64,000 bases of DNA from Aquipseudomonas alcaligenes (lineage in GTDB: Bacteria; Pseudomonadota; Gammaproteobacteria; Pseudomonadales; Pseudomonadaceae), in the NCBI RefSeq assembly GCF_900156545.1, contig NZ_FTNW01000003.1, positions 310,001 through 374,000 on the forward strand, written 5' to 3'. Below the pieces are notes generated by a model. It did not search any database and was not told the DNA's origin. It saw only the letters and a list, made by a program, of their open reading frames with translations. Positions 4,394 through 16,604 of the stretch are shown here, piece after piece (the first letter of the stretch is position 1; every line of letters begins with the position of its first letter). A program made the translations under genes and the position numbers.

Positions 4394-7312
4394 ATGCCGC
4401 TTGCACCGCTAAAGCCCCTGCGTCGCTGGATCTGGCGAGCCTTCCTGCAGAGCGCATTGATCCCGTTGGTGCTGGTGGAGTCGGTGCTGATCGGCGTCTA
4501 CCTCTATACCAACGAGTCCATTCGCGAGTCCCAGGTCGGTTACCTGCAGAGCAGTGCGCTGCAGGACCTGGACAGCGCCGTGCGCCGCGAGGGCAAGGTG
4601 ATCGACAGCCGCCTGCGCGCCATCGAGGCACAGGTCGGCGTGTATCGCGATGCGGTGGCCGAGGCCCTGGCGGACGAGCGCTTTGAGCCCGATGCCCTGG
4701 AGCGCCAGCGCCATGCCAGCACCCCTGGCGGGGTGTTCCACAGCCGCAGCGACGACGGCCGTGCCGCCTCCTTCTATGCCGCCAGCACGCCGGCCGAGCG
4801 CCAGGACCGCGACAAGGCGCTGCGTCTGTCGCGGGTGGACCCGCTGATGCGCTCGATCAAGCAGGCCGATCCGCTGGTGGCGGCGGTCTACTTCAACAGC
4901 TGGGACAGCTACAACCGCATCTACCCCTATTTCGATGTGCTGCAGCAGTACCCGCACGACATGGTGATCCCGCAGTACAACTTCTATTACCTGGCCGATG
5001 CCACGCACAACCCCAAGCGCGGGACGGTGTGGACCGAGGTCTATCTGGACCCGGCCGGCCAGGGCTGGATGATGTCGGCCATTGCGCCGGTGTACCGCGG
5101 CGATTTCCTCGAGGGTGTGGTCGGCCTGGACGTGACGGTCGGCCAGATGCTGGCCGAGACCGGCAACCTGCAGGTGCCCTGGCAGGGCTATGCGCTGCTG
5201 GTGGGGCCGGATAACGCGATCATGGCGCTGCCGGCGGCCGGCGAGAAGGATTTCGGCCTGCGCGAGCTGACCAGCTACTCCTACGCTGAGGCGGTGAGCC
5301 GCGAAGTGCTCAAGCCGGAAGATTTCAAGCTGGATCGTCAGCCCGGGCTGCGCCCGCTGCTCGACGGCATGGCCGCCAAGCCCCACGGCGTGGTGGAGGT
5401 CCAGCTGGGTGGGCGAGGGCAACTGATGGCCTGGAGCGAGGTGCCGCAAACCGGCTGGCGCCTGCTGCTGGTGGTGGACGAGGCGGATATCTTCCGCGAG
5501 ACCAATCGCCTGGCCGAACAGTACCTGAACATCGGCTACCTGCTGATAGCCGGCCTGGTGTTCTTCTATTTATTGTTCGGCACCTGGATGTGGCTGCGCT
5601 CCCGGCGCCTGAGCGACGAGCTGGCCGAGCCCATCACCGGCATCGTCGGCATGATGCGTCGCCTGGCCGTGGGCGAACGCAAACCGCAGGCGCCGGAGAC
5701 GGCCATTCGCGAGCTGGCGGAGATGGCCGGCGAGGTGCTGCATGCGGGCGAGCAGCTGCGCGCCAGTGAGGAAAGCCGCCTGCAGGCCCAGCGCACCCTG
5801 GAGCTGGTGCTGGAAAGCACCACCGAAAGCCTCTGGGAGGTCGAGGCGGCCAGCCTCAGCATCCGCGTCAGCGAGCGCTTCGTGCGGCGTTTTGGCCTGC
5901 CGGCCGACTCAATGCCTTTTGCCGAATTCAATCAGCGCGTTCACCCGGATGACCTGCCGCGCGTGCGTCATCTGCGCCTGAGCATGGCCGACGACAGCGC
6001 CGAGGACTTCTTCGAGGCCGAGTACCGCTATGCCGATGCCCAGGGCAACTACGCCTGGCTGCTCAGCCGCGGCAAGGTGATCGAACGTGACGAGCAGGGC
6101 CGGGCGGTGCGCGCCGCCGGTACCCATGTCGATATCACCCGGCTCAAGCAGGTGCAGGAAGAGCTGCGCCGCGCCAGCCTGGAGGCGCAGGCCGCCAGCC
6201 AGGCCAAGAGCCGCTTCCTGTCCAGCATGAGCCACGAGTTGCGCACGCCGCTCAATGCCATCCATGGTTTCGCCCAGCTGATCGAGCTGGAGGCGCAGGA
6301 GCATGCCGAGCGCAATCAGGAGGCCGAGTACGCCCGCGAGATCGTGCTCGCCAGCCGCCATCTGACGTCGCTGGTGGACGACATCCTCGACCTTTCCAGC
6401 ATCGAGAGTCGCCAGCAGCAGTTGCAGCTGCAACCGGTGGATATCGGGCCGCTGCTCAAGGGGTGTGCCGAGCTGGTGCAGCCGGAAGTGCAGCAGCGGC
6501 GCCTGCAGCTGCACCTGCAGGCCGAGGCCCATCCGCCACTGTTCGTGCTGGCCGATCCGCGCCGGCTGCGCCAGGTGATGCTCAACCTGCTGTCCAACGC
6601 GATCAAGTACAACAGCCCGCAGGGCATGATTCGCCTGGGCTACGAAGTGCGCGCCGGCGGTGTGCGGCTATGGGTCGACGACAGTGGCCCGGGGCTCAGC
6701 CCGGAGCAGCAGGAGCAGCTGTTCCAGCCGTTCCAGCGCCTGGGGCGGGAGAACTCCAACATCCCCGGAACCGGCATCGGCCTGGTGCTGTGCCGCGAGT
6801 TGGCCGAGCTGATGAATGGCGAGATGGGCTTTTCCAGCGATGTCGGGCTGGGCAGTCGCTTCTGGATCGAACTGCCCAGCGCCGCCGAGCCCGTGCCGGC
6901 TGCCGAGGTGGCGGGCACGCCGGCAACCGAGTCCGCCACCGCCCTGGCCGAGGTGCTGTGCGTGGAGGATCATCCGGCCTGCCTGCGCGTGTTGCAGGAA
7001 GCGCTGCGTGACATGGCGGTGGTCGGGGGCGTGGGCTCGGTACGCCGTGCCCTGCTGCAACTGGCCGAGCAGACGCCGGCGCTGCTCTTGCTCGACCTCG
7101 ATCTGCCCGACGGCAGCGGCCTGGAGGTGCTCGACTTCATGCGCGGTCAGCCGCGCCTGGCCGAGGTGCCGGTGTTGGTGGTGAGTGCCTCCGCCGATCA
7201 GGACCTGCTGGCCGAGGCCCGGGCCAGAGGCGCCCAGGCCTGCCTGCTGAAACCGGTGGATCTGCAGCAGTTGCGCCAGATGGCGTTGTCGCTCCTCGGC
7301 GAGGTGGTCTGA
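4394..7312 (+). CDS. Hybrid sensor histidine kinase with dCache-type sensor, PAS and receiver domains
   Basis: The ATG at 4394 follows GAGGAG with six bases between, giving 972 residues; the open frame extends upstream into ssrA but that part is not used. Order: TM1 (about 17-38), a large periplasmic Cache-like sensor (about 40-370, with VYFNSWDSYNRIYPYFD and the repeat-like GWRLLLVVDE end), TM2 (about 378-400), a HAMP-like linker and a PAS domain (about 470-590). The HisKA box SMSHELRTPLNAIHG has H614. The HATPase motifs are NLLSNAIKYNS, DDSGPGLS and GTGIGLVLC. The C-terminal receiver has its phospho-acceptor at D901 (LLLLDLDLPDGSG). No output domain is present and no response regulator gene is adjacent, so the signal presumably passes to a separate phosphotransfer protein or regulator. 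The ligand is unknown; Cache domains often bind amino acids or organic acids, and the lactate genes downstream may be coincidental. Confidence 0.92.
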   Translation: MPLAPLKPLRRWIWRAFLQSALIPLVLVESVLIGVYLYTNESIRESQVGYLQSSALQDLDSAVRREGKVIDSRLRAIEAQVGVYRDAVAEALADERFEPDALERQRHASTPGGVFHSRSDDGRAASFYAASTPAERQDRDKALRLSRVDPLMRSIKQADPLVAAVYFNSWDSYNRIYPYFDVLQQYPHDMVIPQYNFYYLADATHNPKRGTVWTEVYLDPAGQGWMMSAIAPVYRGDFLEGVVGLDVTVGQMLAETGNLQVPWQGYALLVGPDNAIMALPAAGEKDFGLRELTSYSYAEAVSREVLKPEDFKLDRQPGLRPLLDGMAAKPHGVVEVQLGGRGQLMAWSEVPQTGWRLLLVVDEADIFRETNRLAEQYLNIGYLLIAGLVFFYLLFGTWMWLRSRRLSDELAEPITGIVGMMRRLAVGERKPQAPETAIRELAEMAGEVLHAGEQLRASEESRLQAQRTLELVLESTTESLWEVEAASLSIRVSERFVRRFGLPADSMPFAEFNQRVHPDDLPRVRHLRLSMADDSAEDFFEAEYRYADAQGNYAWLLSRGKVIERDEQGRAVRAAGTHVDITRLKQVQEELRRASLEAQAASQAKSRFLSSMSHELRTPLNAIHGFAQLIELEAQEHAERNQEAEYAREIVLASRHLTSLVDDILDLSSIESRQQQLQLQPVDIGPLLKGCAELVQPEVQQRRLQLHLQAEAHPPLFVLADPRRLRQVMLNLLSNAIKYNSPQGMIRLGYEVRAGGVRLWVDDSGPGLSPEQQEQLFQPFQRLGRENSNIPGTGIGLVLCRELAELMNGEMGFSSDVGLGSRFWIELPSAAEPVPAAEVAGTPATESATALAEVLCVEDHPACLRVLQEALRDMAVVGGVGSVRRALLQLAEQTPALLLLDLDLPDGSGLEVLDFMRGQPRLAEVPVLVVSASADQDLLAEARARGAQACLLKPVDLQQLRQMALSLLGEVV

Positions 7313-7316
7313 GGCC

Positions 7317-7562
7317 CTACTCGCTGGCCTGCAGCAGGTTCAGGGCCTCTTCCAGCACCTTCACCGATTCAGCGTGATTGCCACTCTTGTGCAGCTGCTC
7401 GCCTTCGGCGCGCAGGCGCTGCACCTCGGCCAGCACCCCGGCGTCGGCGGGCGGGTCGCTCTTGAGCAGTGCGTCGATCTTGGCCATTTCCTGCGGGCAG
7501 TGCATGGCGAATACCGGCGTGCTGAGCAGGGCAGCGGCAAGCAGTAGGGCGGTGCGGCGCAT
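7317..7562 (-). CDS. Small secreted helical protein of unknown function
   Basis: The product is 81 residues from the ATG at 7560-7562, which has AGGGAGA upstream. A clear signal peptide (MRRTALLLAAALLSTPVFA) is followed by a mature part of about 60 residues, MHCPQEMAKIDALLKS then helical heptad-like sequence ending ESVKVLEEALNLLQ. One cysteine remains in the mature protein. It is probably periplasmic. It lies tail-to-tail with the sensor kinase (4-bp gap) and downstream of the lactate operon terminator. The family is conserved in Pseudomonas but I know no function for it. Confidence 0.75.
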   Translation of the reverse strand: MRRTALLLAAALLSTPVFAMHCPQEMAKIDALLKSDPPADAGVLAEVQRLRAEGEQLHKSGNHAESVKVLEEALNLLQASE

Positions 7563-7602
7563 GGCGGGTCTCCCTGATGTGGCTGCAAGCAGTATGGCAG
7601 GC

Positions 7603-7629
7603 AAAAAAAGCCCCGCACGCAGCGGGGCC
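7603..7629 (-). terminator. Intrinsic terminator after the lldP-lldD-dld operon
   Basis: On the minus strand a GCCCCGC / GCGGGGC stem is followed by TTTTTTT, 30-60 bases beyond the dld stop. Confidence 0.85.
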
Positions 7630-7661
7630 GAAACACGTGCCGGTGGGCACGCACCTTGAGT

Positions 7662-10460
<2,799 letters not shown>

Positions 10461-10488
10461 GCGTGCTCCATCTATCACGGTGTTTTAT

Positions 10489-10582
10489 CTCCCCTCTCCC
10501 ACTGGGAGAGGGGTCGGGGGTGAGGGCGTTTTGGGCGACTCGAACTTTCCCTCACCCTAGCCCTCTCCCGGTGGAAGAGGGA
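10489..10582. repeat. Intergenic palindromic repeat (REP-like)
   Basis: Two C-rich/G-rich palindromic units lie between dld and lldD: CCCCTCTCCC with GGGAGAGGGG, then CCCTCACCCTAGCCCTCTCC with its partner. The wording CCCTCACCC..CCCTCTCCC is typical of scattered intergenic repeats in Pseudomonas and relatives. It could also fold in the operon mRNA between the two cistrons. Confidence 0.7.
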
Positions 10583-10595
10583 ACGAAAGCGGGCA

Positions 10596-11741
10596 TCAAA
10601 CGCCCAGTTCACGCACCAGCGAGTCGCGGCTGATCTCGGCGATCGACTTGGCGCCGGTCAGGACCATGGCCACGCGCATCTCCTTCTCGAACAGGTCGAG
10701 CAGGTTGCTCACGCCGGCGCCACCAGCGGCGGCCAGGGCGTAGACGAAGGCGCGGCCGAGCATCACACCGTCGGCGCCGAGGGCGAGCATGCGCACCACG
10801 TCGAGGCCGGTACGGATGCCCGAGTCGGCGAGGATCTTGATCTCGCCCTTCACCGCGTCGGCAATCGCCGGCAGGGCGCGGGCGCTGGACAGCACGCCGT
10901 CGAGCTGGCGGCCGCCGTGGTTGGACACGACGATGCCGTCGGCGCCGAATTTCACCGCGTCGCGGGCGTCCTCGGGGTCGAGGATGCCCTTGATCACCAT
11001 CGGGCCGTCCCAGAAGTCGCGGATCCACTCCAGGTCTTTCCAGGAAATCGACGGATCGAAATTGGCCCCCAGCCAGCCGATATAGTCGGCCAGACCCGTG
11101 GGGTTGCCACGGTAGGTGGAGATGTTGCCCAGATCATGGGGCTTGCCCAAGAGGCCCACATCCCAGGCCCAGGCCGGGTGGGTCATGGCTTGCAGCACCC
11201 GGCGCAGGGCAGCGTTGGGGCCGCTCATGCCGGAGTGGGCATCGCGGTAGCGCGCGCCGGGTGTGGGCATGTCGACGGTGAACACCAGGGTGGTGACGCC
11301 GGCGGCCTTGGCCCGCTCCAGGGCATTGCGCATGAAGCCGCGGTCCTTGAGGACATAGAGCTGGAACCACATCGGCCGGTCGATGGCTGGCGCCACTTCC
11401 TCGATCGGACACACCGACACGGTGGACAGGGTAAAGGGAATGCCCTTGGCCGCTGCCGCCTTGGCCGCCTGCACCTCGCCGCGACGGGCGTACATGCCGG
11501 TCAGGCCGACCGGGGCCAGGGCCAGCGGCATGGCCAGTTTCTCGCCGAACAGCTCGGTGGACAGGTCCAGTTCCGCCATGTTCTTCAGCACGCGCTGGCG
11601 CAGGGCGATGCCGGCCAGGTCCTCGACGTTGCGCTTGAGCGTGTACTCGGCATAGGCGCCGCCGTCGATGTAGTGGAACAGGAAGGGCGGCAGCTTGCGT
11701 CGTGCGGCTTCGCGGTAATCGGTGGAGGCGGAGATGATCAT
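10596..11741 (-). CDS. lldD: L-lactate dehydrogenase (FMN, quinone-linked)
   Basis: The product is 381 residues from the ATG at 11739-11741 ([20 protein letters not shown]), the usual family length. It is an FMN-dependent alpha-hydroxyacid dehydrogenase that oxidises L-lactate to pyruvate at the inner membrane. FMN and active-site blocks seen: [45 protein letters not shown], and [10 protein letters not shown] with the catalytic histidine. It is the second gene of the operon, 67 bp after lldP. Regulation is expected through LldR acting on the operator at 13606-13624. Confidence 0.96.
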   Translation of the reverse strand: MIISASTDYREAARRKLPPFLFHYIDGGAYAEYTLKRNVEDLAGIALRQRVLKNMAELDLSTELFGEKLAMPLALAPVGLTGMYARRGEVQAAKAAAAKGIPFTLSTVSVCPIEEVAPAIDRPMWFQLYVLKDRGFMRNALERAKAAGVTTLVFTVDMPTPGARYRDAHSGMSGPNAALRRVLQAMTHPAWAWDVGLLGKPHDLGNISTYRGNPTGLADYIGWLGANFDPSISWKDLEWIRDFWDGPMVIKGILDPEDARDAVKFGADGIVVSNHGGRQLDGVLSSARALPAIADAVKGEIKILADSGIRTGLDVVRMLALGADGVMLGRAFVYALAAAGGAGVSNLLDLFEKEMRVAMVLTGAKSIAEISRDSLVRELGV

Positions 11742-11808
11742 CGGTAGGCTTCCGTCGAGTCTCGAAAGAACGATGCCCCGTCCGGGGGCGGGGCGTTGTC
11801 GGGCTGGG

Positions 11809-13503
11809 TCAGCGCGCCAGCAGCGGGTCGCCGATGCCCAGGCCATAGATGGCGAACAGGGCGATCAGGCCGGTGAACAGCACGTAGTACAGGGTTGGCC
11901 AGACGGTCTTGCGCAGGGTGGTGCCTTCGCGTCCGAGCAGGCCGACCGTGGCCGAGGCGGCCACCACATTGTGGATGGCTACCATGTTGCCGGCCGCCGC
12001 GCCGATGGCCTGCACGGCAACCACCAGTGCGGTGGAGATGCCCAGGTTGTGCGCCACGCCGAACTGGAACTGCGCCAGCATCATGTTGCTCACGGTGTTG
12101 GAGCCGGCGATGAAGGCGCCCAGGGCGCCGACGCTCGGCGCCAGCAGCGGGTAGATGCCGCCGACGCTGTCGGCCACGTAGCGGGCCATGGTGATCGGCA
12201 TGCTGGCCAGTTCCGCGCCGTTGACCCCGGAGTTGATCAGGATGCGCACCATGGGCACGGTGAACAGCAGAACGAAGCCGGCGCCGAGCAGCACGCCGGT
12301 CGATTCCTTCACCGCGGCGCCCAGCTCGCGCACCTTCATGCCATGCAGGAAGAAAGTGGCCAGCACCACGGCGACCAGGATGCCGCCGGGCAGGTACAGC
12401 GGCATGAAGTCGGCCTTGATGCCGGTCTCGCCGAGGATATCGGGGAACACCAGTACCACGGACTTCAGCGCGGCGCCGACTTCCGGGAATACCCGGCTGA
12501 CCACCAGCAGGGCGCCGACCAGCACATAGGGCAGCCAGGCGCGCAGGGTGCTCATGGGTTTGACGGTGAGACTGTCGAGCTTCATTTCGATGCTGCCCAG
12601 CCACTCGCTCGGCCATTCGCTGGCCGGGGCGAAGTCCCAGGTCTTCTTCGGCACCAGGAAACCCAGGCGTGCGGCGCTGCAGACGATGGCCAGGCCAACC
12701 AGGCCGCCCAGCAGGGAAGGGAACTCCGGGCCGAGGAATACGCCGGTGGCGGCATAGGGCAGGGTGAAGGCCAGGCCGGCGAAAATCGCGAAGGGCAGCA
12801 CTTCGAAGCCGGCCTTCCAGCTTTTCTCACGGCCGAAGAAGCGGGTCAGCATCAGCACCATGATCAGCGGCATCAGGGTGCCGACCGTGGCATGGATGAT
12901 CGCTACTTCGCTGGTGATCAGCTGCAGGTAGGCCTCCCAGCTGGAGCCCTGCGCAGCGAGCTGTGCACCGATGCCGGCGCTGTCCAGGCCGGTGTTGAGA
13001 CCGACCAGGATCGGCGTGCCGACCGCGCCGAAGGACACCGGCGTGCTCTGCACCAGCATGCCGAGGATCACCGCGGCCAATGCCGGGAAACCGATGGCCA
13101 CCAGCAGCGGCGCGGCGATGGCGGCCGGAGTACCGAAGCCGGAGGCGCCCTCGATGAAGCAGCCGAACAGCCAGCCGATGATCAGCGCCTGGATACGGCG
13201 GTCCGGACTGATGGTGGCGAAGCCGGCGCGGATTGCGGTGATGCCGCCGGAGTGCTTGAGGGTGTTGAGCAGCAGGATGGCGCCGAAGATGATCCACAGC
13301 ACCCCGCCGGTGATCACCAGGCCCTGCAGGGTCGAGGCGAGGATGCGGTTGAAGCTCATGTCCCACACGGTCAGGCCGATGCCGGCGGTGAGCAGGTAGA
13401 CCAGCGGCATGGCGCGCTTGGCCGGCCAGCGCAGACCGATCAGCAGCACGGCGGCCAGCAGGATGGGGGAAAAGGCGAGAAAGGCTAGCAGTCCGGAGGA
13501 CAT
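11809..13503 (-). CDS. lldP: L-lactate permease
   Basis: The product is 564 residues from the ATG at 13501-13503 ([20 protein letters not shown]), with GGAG upstream. It is a polytopic inner-membrane lactate/proton symporter of the LctP family. Family signatures include [32 protein letters not shown] and [18 protein letters not shown]. It is the first gene of lldP-lldD-dld. The promoter region at 13504-13791 is shared with divergent lldR and contains the LldR palindrome. Confidence 0.96.
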   Translation of the reverse strand: MSSGLLAFLAFSPILLAAVLLIGLRWPAKRAMPLVYLLTAGIGLTVWDMSFNRILASTLQGLVITGGVLWIIFGAILLLNTLKHSGGITAIRAGFATISPDRRIQALIIGWLFGCFIEGASGFGTPAAIAAPLLVAIGFPALAAVILGMLVQSTPVSFGAVGTPILVGLNTGLDSAGIGAQLAAQGSSWEAYLQLITSEVAIIHATVGTLMPLIMVLMLTRFFGREKSWKAGFEVLPFAIFAGLAFTLPYAATGVFLGPEFPSLLGGLVGLAIVCSAARLGFLVPKKTWDFAPASEWPSEWLGSIEMKLDSLTVKPMSTLRAWLPYVLVGALLVVSRVFPEVGAALKSVVLVFPDILGETGIKADFMPLYLPGGILVAVVLATFFLHGMKVRELGAAVKESTGVLLGAGFVLLFTVPMVRILINSGVNGAELASMPITMARYVADSVGGIYPLLAPSVGALGAFIAGSNTVSNMMLAQFQFGVAHNLGISTALVVAVQAIGAAAGNMVAIHNVVAASATVGLLGREGTTLRKTVWPTLYYVLFTGLIALFAIYGLGIGDPLLAR

Positions 13504-13605
13504 GGTCGGTACTCCGTTCAGTGGCCTGCCGCACGCGGCAGTGAGTGGACGAAAAGCATCTGGGTTACCTCGGCGCATTCTTGGAATTGTTCGGTGCGCT
13601 CTGAG

Positions 13606-13624
13606 AAATTGGTAATACCAATTT
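13606..13624. promoter_or_regulatory. LldR operator (perfect palindrome)
   Basis: AAATTGGTAATACCAATTT is a perfect 19-bp palindrome in the lldP-lldR intergenic region. TTGGT-N3-ACCAA is the form reported for LldR/LctR-type GntR regulators. It lies just downstream of the predicted lldP start point, suited to repression relieved by lactate. Confidence 0.85.
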
Positions 13625-13640
13625 ACAAAGTAGCCAGGCC

Positions 13641-13670
13641 AGAGTAAAAGTTGAATTCCCTGCCTGTCAA
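13641..13670 (-). promoter_or_regulatory. Candidate sigma70 promoter of lldP-lldD-dld
   Basis: On the minus strand a perfect TTGACA (13665-13670) is separated by 18 bp from TACTCT (13641-13646). Transcription would start near 13634, immediately upstream of the LldR palindrome. Confidence 0.55.
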
Positions 13671-13791
13671 TTTGAGGGGCTGCGACTTTGGTCGAAGTGC
13701 CCGCTATTGTGGGGCTCGCGTCGGGCCTTTAGGCTTTGCGAAAAGCCCCGGCGCAGAGGCGTTCGGGTGGTCAAACCAGTAGGAGTGGGTT

Positions 13792-14559
13792 ATGGATGTG
13801 GGGCAGGTTCGTCAGCGCCGTCTATCGGATGACATCGTCGAGCGCCTGGAAACCATGATCCTCGAGGGGGCTCTCAAGGCCGGTGAGCGCCTGCCGGCTG
13901 AACGGGTATTGGCGGAGCGTTTCGGCGTCTCGCGGCCATCGCTGCGCGAGGCGATCCAGAAGCTGGTGGCCAAGGGCTTGCTGGTCAGCCGCCAGGGCGG
14001 CGGCAACTATGTGGCGGCGGAGCTGGGTTCGACCTTCAGCGACCCGTTGCTGCATCTGCTGGAGAGCAATCCGGATGCGCAGCGCGACCTGCTGGAGTTT
14101 CGCCACACCCTGGAGGGCTCCTGTGCCTTCTATGCGGCGCAGCGCGCCACGCCGGTCGATCACGAGCGCCTGCGCGCCGCCTTCGATGAACTGCAGCGCT
14201 GCTATGCGCCGAACAGCAAGGCCAGCCGGGCGGAGGAGGGCGCCGCCGATGCGCGTTTCCACCTGGCGATTGCCGAGGCCAGCCACAACGCCGTGCTGCT
14301 GCATACCATCCGTGGGCTGTTCGACCTGCTCAAGCACAACGTGGTGACCAACATCGGTGGCATGTACCTGCAGCGCAGCGAGACCCGCGACCGCTTGCGC
14401 GAGCAGCATCAGGCGTTGTTCGAGGCGATCATCGAGCGGCGCGCGGATGCAGCGCGCGACTTGTCGCACCAGCACATCCACTACGTGCAGGAGGTGCTGG
14501 CCGAGGCGCAGCAGGAGGTCAAACGGCTGGAGCGGGCGCAGCGGCGCCAGGGGCTGTAG
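13792..14559 (+). CDS. lldR: Lactate-responsive GntR-family repressor
   Basis: The product is 255 residues. The N-terminal winged helix-turn-helix (about 10-75, LSDDIVERLETMILEGALKA, ERFGVSRPSLREAIQKL) and the C-terminal all-helical FCD ligand domain (FRHTLEGSCAFYAA, ARFHLAIAEASHN, QHQALFEAI) identify a FadR-subfamily GntR regulator. Divergent placement from lldP-lldD-dld and the palindrome between them identify it as LldR, which represses the lactate genes in the absence of lactate. It is followed by a bidirectional terminator shared with smpB. Confidence 0.94.
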   Translation: MDVGQVRQRRLSDDIVERLETMILEGALKAGERLPAERVLAERFGVSRPSLREAIQKLVAKGLLVSRQGGGNYVAAELGSTFSDPLLHLLESNPDAQRDLLEFRHTLEGSCAFYAAQRATPVDHERLRAAFDELQRCYAPNSKASRAEEGAADARFHLAIAEASHNAVLLHTIRGLFDLLKHNVVTNIGGMYLQRSETRDRLREQHQALFEAIIERRADAARDLSHQHIHYVQEVLAEAQQEVKRLERAQRRQGL

Positions 14560-14569
14560 GGCAGCAATA

Positions 14570-14593
14570 AAAAGGGCGGATGACCGCCCTTTT
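14570..14593. terminator. Bidirectional terminator between lldR and smpB
   Basis: AAAAGGGCGG-ATGA-CCGCCCTTTT gives a T-run in both directions between two convergent genes. Confidence 0.85.
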
Positions 14594-14594
14594 C

Positions 14595-15077
14595 TTATTC
14601 TTCCTTGCCCTTGTTGCGCATGACGCGGGAGATCTCGCGATCGGAGTCGCGTTCCTTCTCCGTGGCGCGCTTGTCGAATTCCTTCTTGCCCTTGGCCAGG
14701 GCGATTTCGCACTTGATCAGGTGTTTCTTCCAGTACAGCGCCAGGGCCACGCAGGCGTAGCCTTTCTGCTGCACGGCACCGAACAGCTTGCCCAGCTCGC
14801 GCTTGTGCAGAAGCAGCTTGCGGGTGCGGGTCGGGTCGGCAATCACGTGGGTGCTGGCGGTTTTCAGCGGCGTGATGTGGGCGCCGAACAGGTAGGCTTC
14901 GCCGTCCTTGAGCAGCACGTAACTGTCGACCAGCTGGGCCTTGCCTGCGCGCAGGCTCTTCACTTCCCAGCCGGACAGGGCGATGCCGGCCTCGAATTTG
15001 TTTTCGATGGAATAGTCGTGCAGCGCCTTTTTGTTCAGCGCGATGGTCCCGGTGGGGTGTTTCTTCTGTTTGGCCAT
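14595..15077 (-). CDS. smpB: SsrA-binding protein SmpB
   Basis: The product is 160 residues from the ATG at 15075-15077 ([20 protein letters not shown]). It binds tmRNA and delivers it to stalled ribosomes for trans-translation. Family motifs are [20 protein letters not shown], the KLLLHK block, and a basic C-terminal tail ([28 protein letters not shown]) that occupies the mRNA channel. It is divergent from ratA, the usual pseudomonad arrangement. The tmRNA gene lies in the same window at 3891-4247. Confidence 0.97.
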   Translation of the reverse strand: MAKQKKHPTGTIALNKKALHDYSIENKFEAGIALSGWEVKSLRAGKAQLVDSYVLLKDGEAYLFGAHITPLKTASTHVIADPTRTRKLLLHKRELGKLFGAVQQKGYACVALALYWKKHLIKCEIALAKGKKEFDKRATEKERDSDREISRVMRNKGKEE

Positions 15078-15205
15078 AGGGCGCGCATTATAGGGAGTCG
15101 GCGCGTCCCTGGCGACAGGCGCGCTTGAGGGGGCTGGTCGAATTCCGCACAATGCGCGCTCCGTGGCGCCGGCAGCCGGCGCAGCAGTTCAGGAATTCAA
15201 GGCTG

Positions 15206-15640
15206 ATGAGCACCCGCATCCAACGCTCGGCCCTGTTGCCTTACCCGGCGCAGGCTCTCTACGACCTGGTCAACGACGTGGCCAGTTACCCGCAGTTCCT
15301 GCCCTGGTGCTCGGCGTCGGTGGTGCTGGAGGCCAACGAGAGCGAGATGCGCGCCACCCTGACGGTGGCCAAGGGCGGCATGAGCCAGCAGTTCACCACG
15401 CGCAATGTGCTGACGCCGGGTGCGTCCATCGAGATGCGCCTGGTCGACGGCCCGTTTTCCCAGCTGCATGGTCTCTGGGAGTTCAAGGCGTTGGGCGACA
15501 AGGCCTGCAAGATCAGCCTGGACCTGACCTTCGATTACGCCGGGCCGCTGGTCAAGGCGACCCTGGGCCCGTTGTTCACCCAGGCGGCCAATACCATGGT
15601 CGATGCCTTCTGCCAGCGGGCCAAGCAGCTCCATGGCTGA
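15206..15640 (+). CDS. ratA: RatA/Coq10-like START-domain protein
   Basis: The product is 144 residues from the ATG at 15206, MSTRIQRSALLPYPAQALYD. It has a single START/polyketide-cyclase-like fold with the family pattern LYDLVNDVASYPQFLPWC and FDYAGPLVKATLGPLF. Homologues include E. coli RatA, reported to interfere with ribosomal subunit joining, and mitochondrial Coq10, which binds ubiquinone; which role applies here is not visible. The next gene (rnfH) begins inside its last codons, so the two are translationally coupled. Confidence 0.9.
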   Translation: MSTRIQRSALLPYPAQALYDLVNDVASYPQFLPWCSASVVLEANESEMRATLTVAKGGMSQQFTTRNVLTPGASIEMRLVDGPFSQLHGLWEFKALGDKACKISLDLTFDYAGPLVKATLGPLFTQAANTMVDAFCQRAKQLHG

Positions 15641-15938
15641 GATCGAGGTCGAGGTGGTTTATGCCCAGGCCGGCGAGCAGCGGCTGCTGTGCCTGCGAGT
15701 ACCGATCGGCACTACGGTGCGCGAGGCGGCACTGCGTTCGGCCATGGACGAGCATTTCCCCGGCCTCGATCTGAGCAGCGCGCCGCTGGGGATTTTCGGC
15801 AAGCTGGTGGCCAAGCCGGAGGAGCGCCTGCTCGAAACTGGCGATCGGGTGGAGATCTACCGCCCGCTGCTCGCCGATCCCAAGGAAGTGCGCAAGGCGC
15901 GCGCGGCGCGAGCGAAGGCGGCGCGGCAGGCGGACTGA
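15633..15938 (+). CDS. rnfH: RnfH-family ubiquitin-fold protein (UPF0125)
   Basis: The product is 101 residues from the ATG at 15633, which overlaps the end of ratA by 8 bp. A beta-grasp fold is indicated by IEVEVVYAQAGEQRLLCLRV and GDRVEIYRPLLADPKEVRKA with a basic tail. Family members sit beside ratA in many proteobacteria; the exact function is unknown despite the name. It ends 14 bp before a strong terminator. Confidence 0.9.
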   Translation: MAEIEVEVVYAQAGEQRLLCLRVPIGTTVREAALRSAMDEHFPGLDLSSAPLGIFGKLVAKPEERLLETGDRVEIYRPLLADPKEVRKARAARAKAARQAD

Positions 15939-15952
15939 GTTGCGCAGGCATG

Positions 15953-15980
15953 AAAAAGCCCGGCATTGCCGGGCTTTTTT
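15953..15980. terminator. Bidirectional terminator between rnfH and bamE
   Basis: AAAAAGCCCGGC-ATT-GCCGGGCTTTTTT lies between convergent genes, with T-runs in both directions. Confidence 0.9.
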
Positions 15981-15991
15981 CTGTGAGCCGT

Positions 15992-16507
15992 TTACTGCGG
16001 CTGCGGGTCCAGCGGTTCCGGAATCGGCACCGGGATCGGCTCGGCGGCGTCGACTTCGTTCTGGATCTGTTCCAGCAGCGAGCCGGGCTTGGCCGGTTCG
16101 TCCCGAACTTCGGTCTGCGGCTGCTGCACGCGGGTGTCGCTGCCTTCGCCGAGGATTTCCTGGTCGCGGCTGACGCCCGGCATGAAGTCGCCGGCCAGGC
16201 CGATGAGCTGGTCGTTGCCGTCGAACATCAGGCTGATGCGTTCCTGGTAACGCTGACGGCCACCGGGCTGGATGCTGTACAGATAGTCCCAGCGCTTGGC
16301 GTGGAAGGTATCGGTGATCAGCGGATTACCCATGATAAACCGCACTTGGCGTTGGGTCATTCCAGGCTTCAACTGGTCTATCATGTCCTGCGTAACGACA
16401 TTGCCCTGCTGGATGTCGATCTTGTAGACCCCGGGAAACGAACAGCCGGCGAGTGCGAACAGACCCACGAGGGTGAGGCTGGGCAGCAAGAGCTTGGTGT
16501 TTTGCAT
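15992..16507 (-). CDS. bamE: Outer membrane assembly lipoprotein BamE (OmlA)
   Basis: The product is 171 residues from the ATG at 16505-16507. The lipoprotein signal peptide ends in lipobox LAGC. The SmpA/OmlA domain reads [37 protein letters not shown] and [15 protein letters not shown]. It acts in the BAM complex at the outer membrane. A proline/glutamate-rich C-terminal tail ([15 protein letters not shown]) is longer than in E. coli BamE. It is divergent from fur, as in other pseudomonads. Confidence 0.95.
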   Translation of the reverse strand: MQNTKLLLPSLTLVGLFALAGCSFPGVYKIDIQQGNVVTQDMIDQLKPGMTQRQVRFIMGNPLITDTFHAKRWDYLYSIQPGGRQRYQERISLMFDGNDQLIGLAGDFMPGVSRDQEILGEGSDTRVQQPQTEVRDEPAKPGSLLEQIQNEVDAAEPIPVPIPEPLDPQPQ

Positions 16508-16604
16508 CGGTGGGTGACTTCCACTATCTTGGCTGGGCAAATTAAACCCCGATCATACCCGCATTAACGGGAGCTGCGAAGCAGCAACCACGAGAAAGCA
16601 GACC

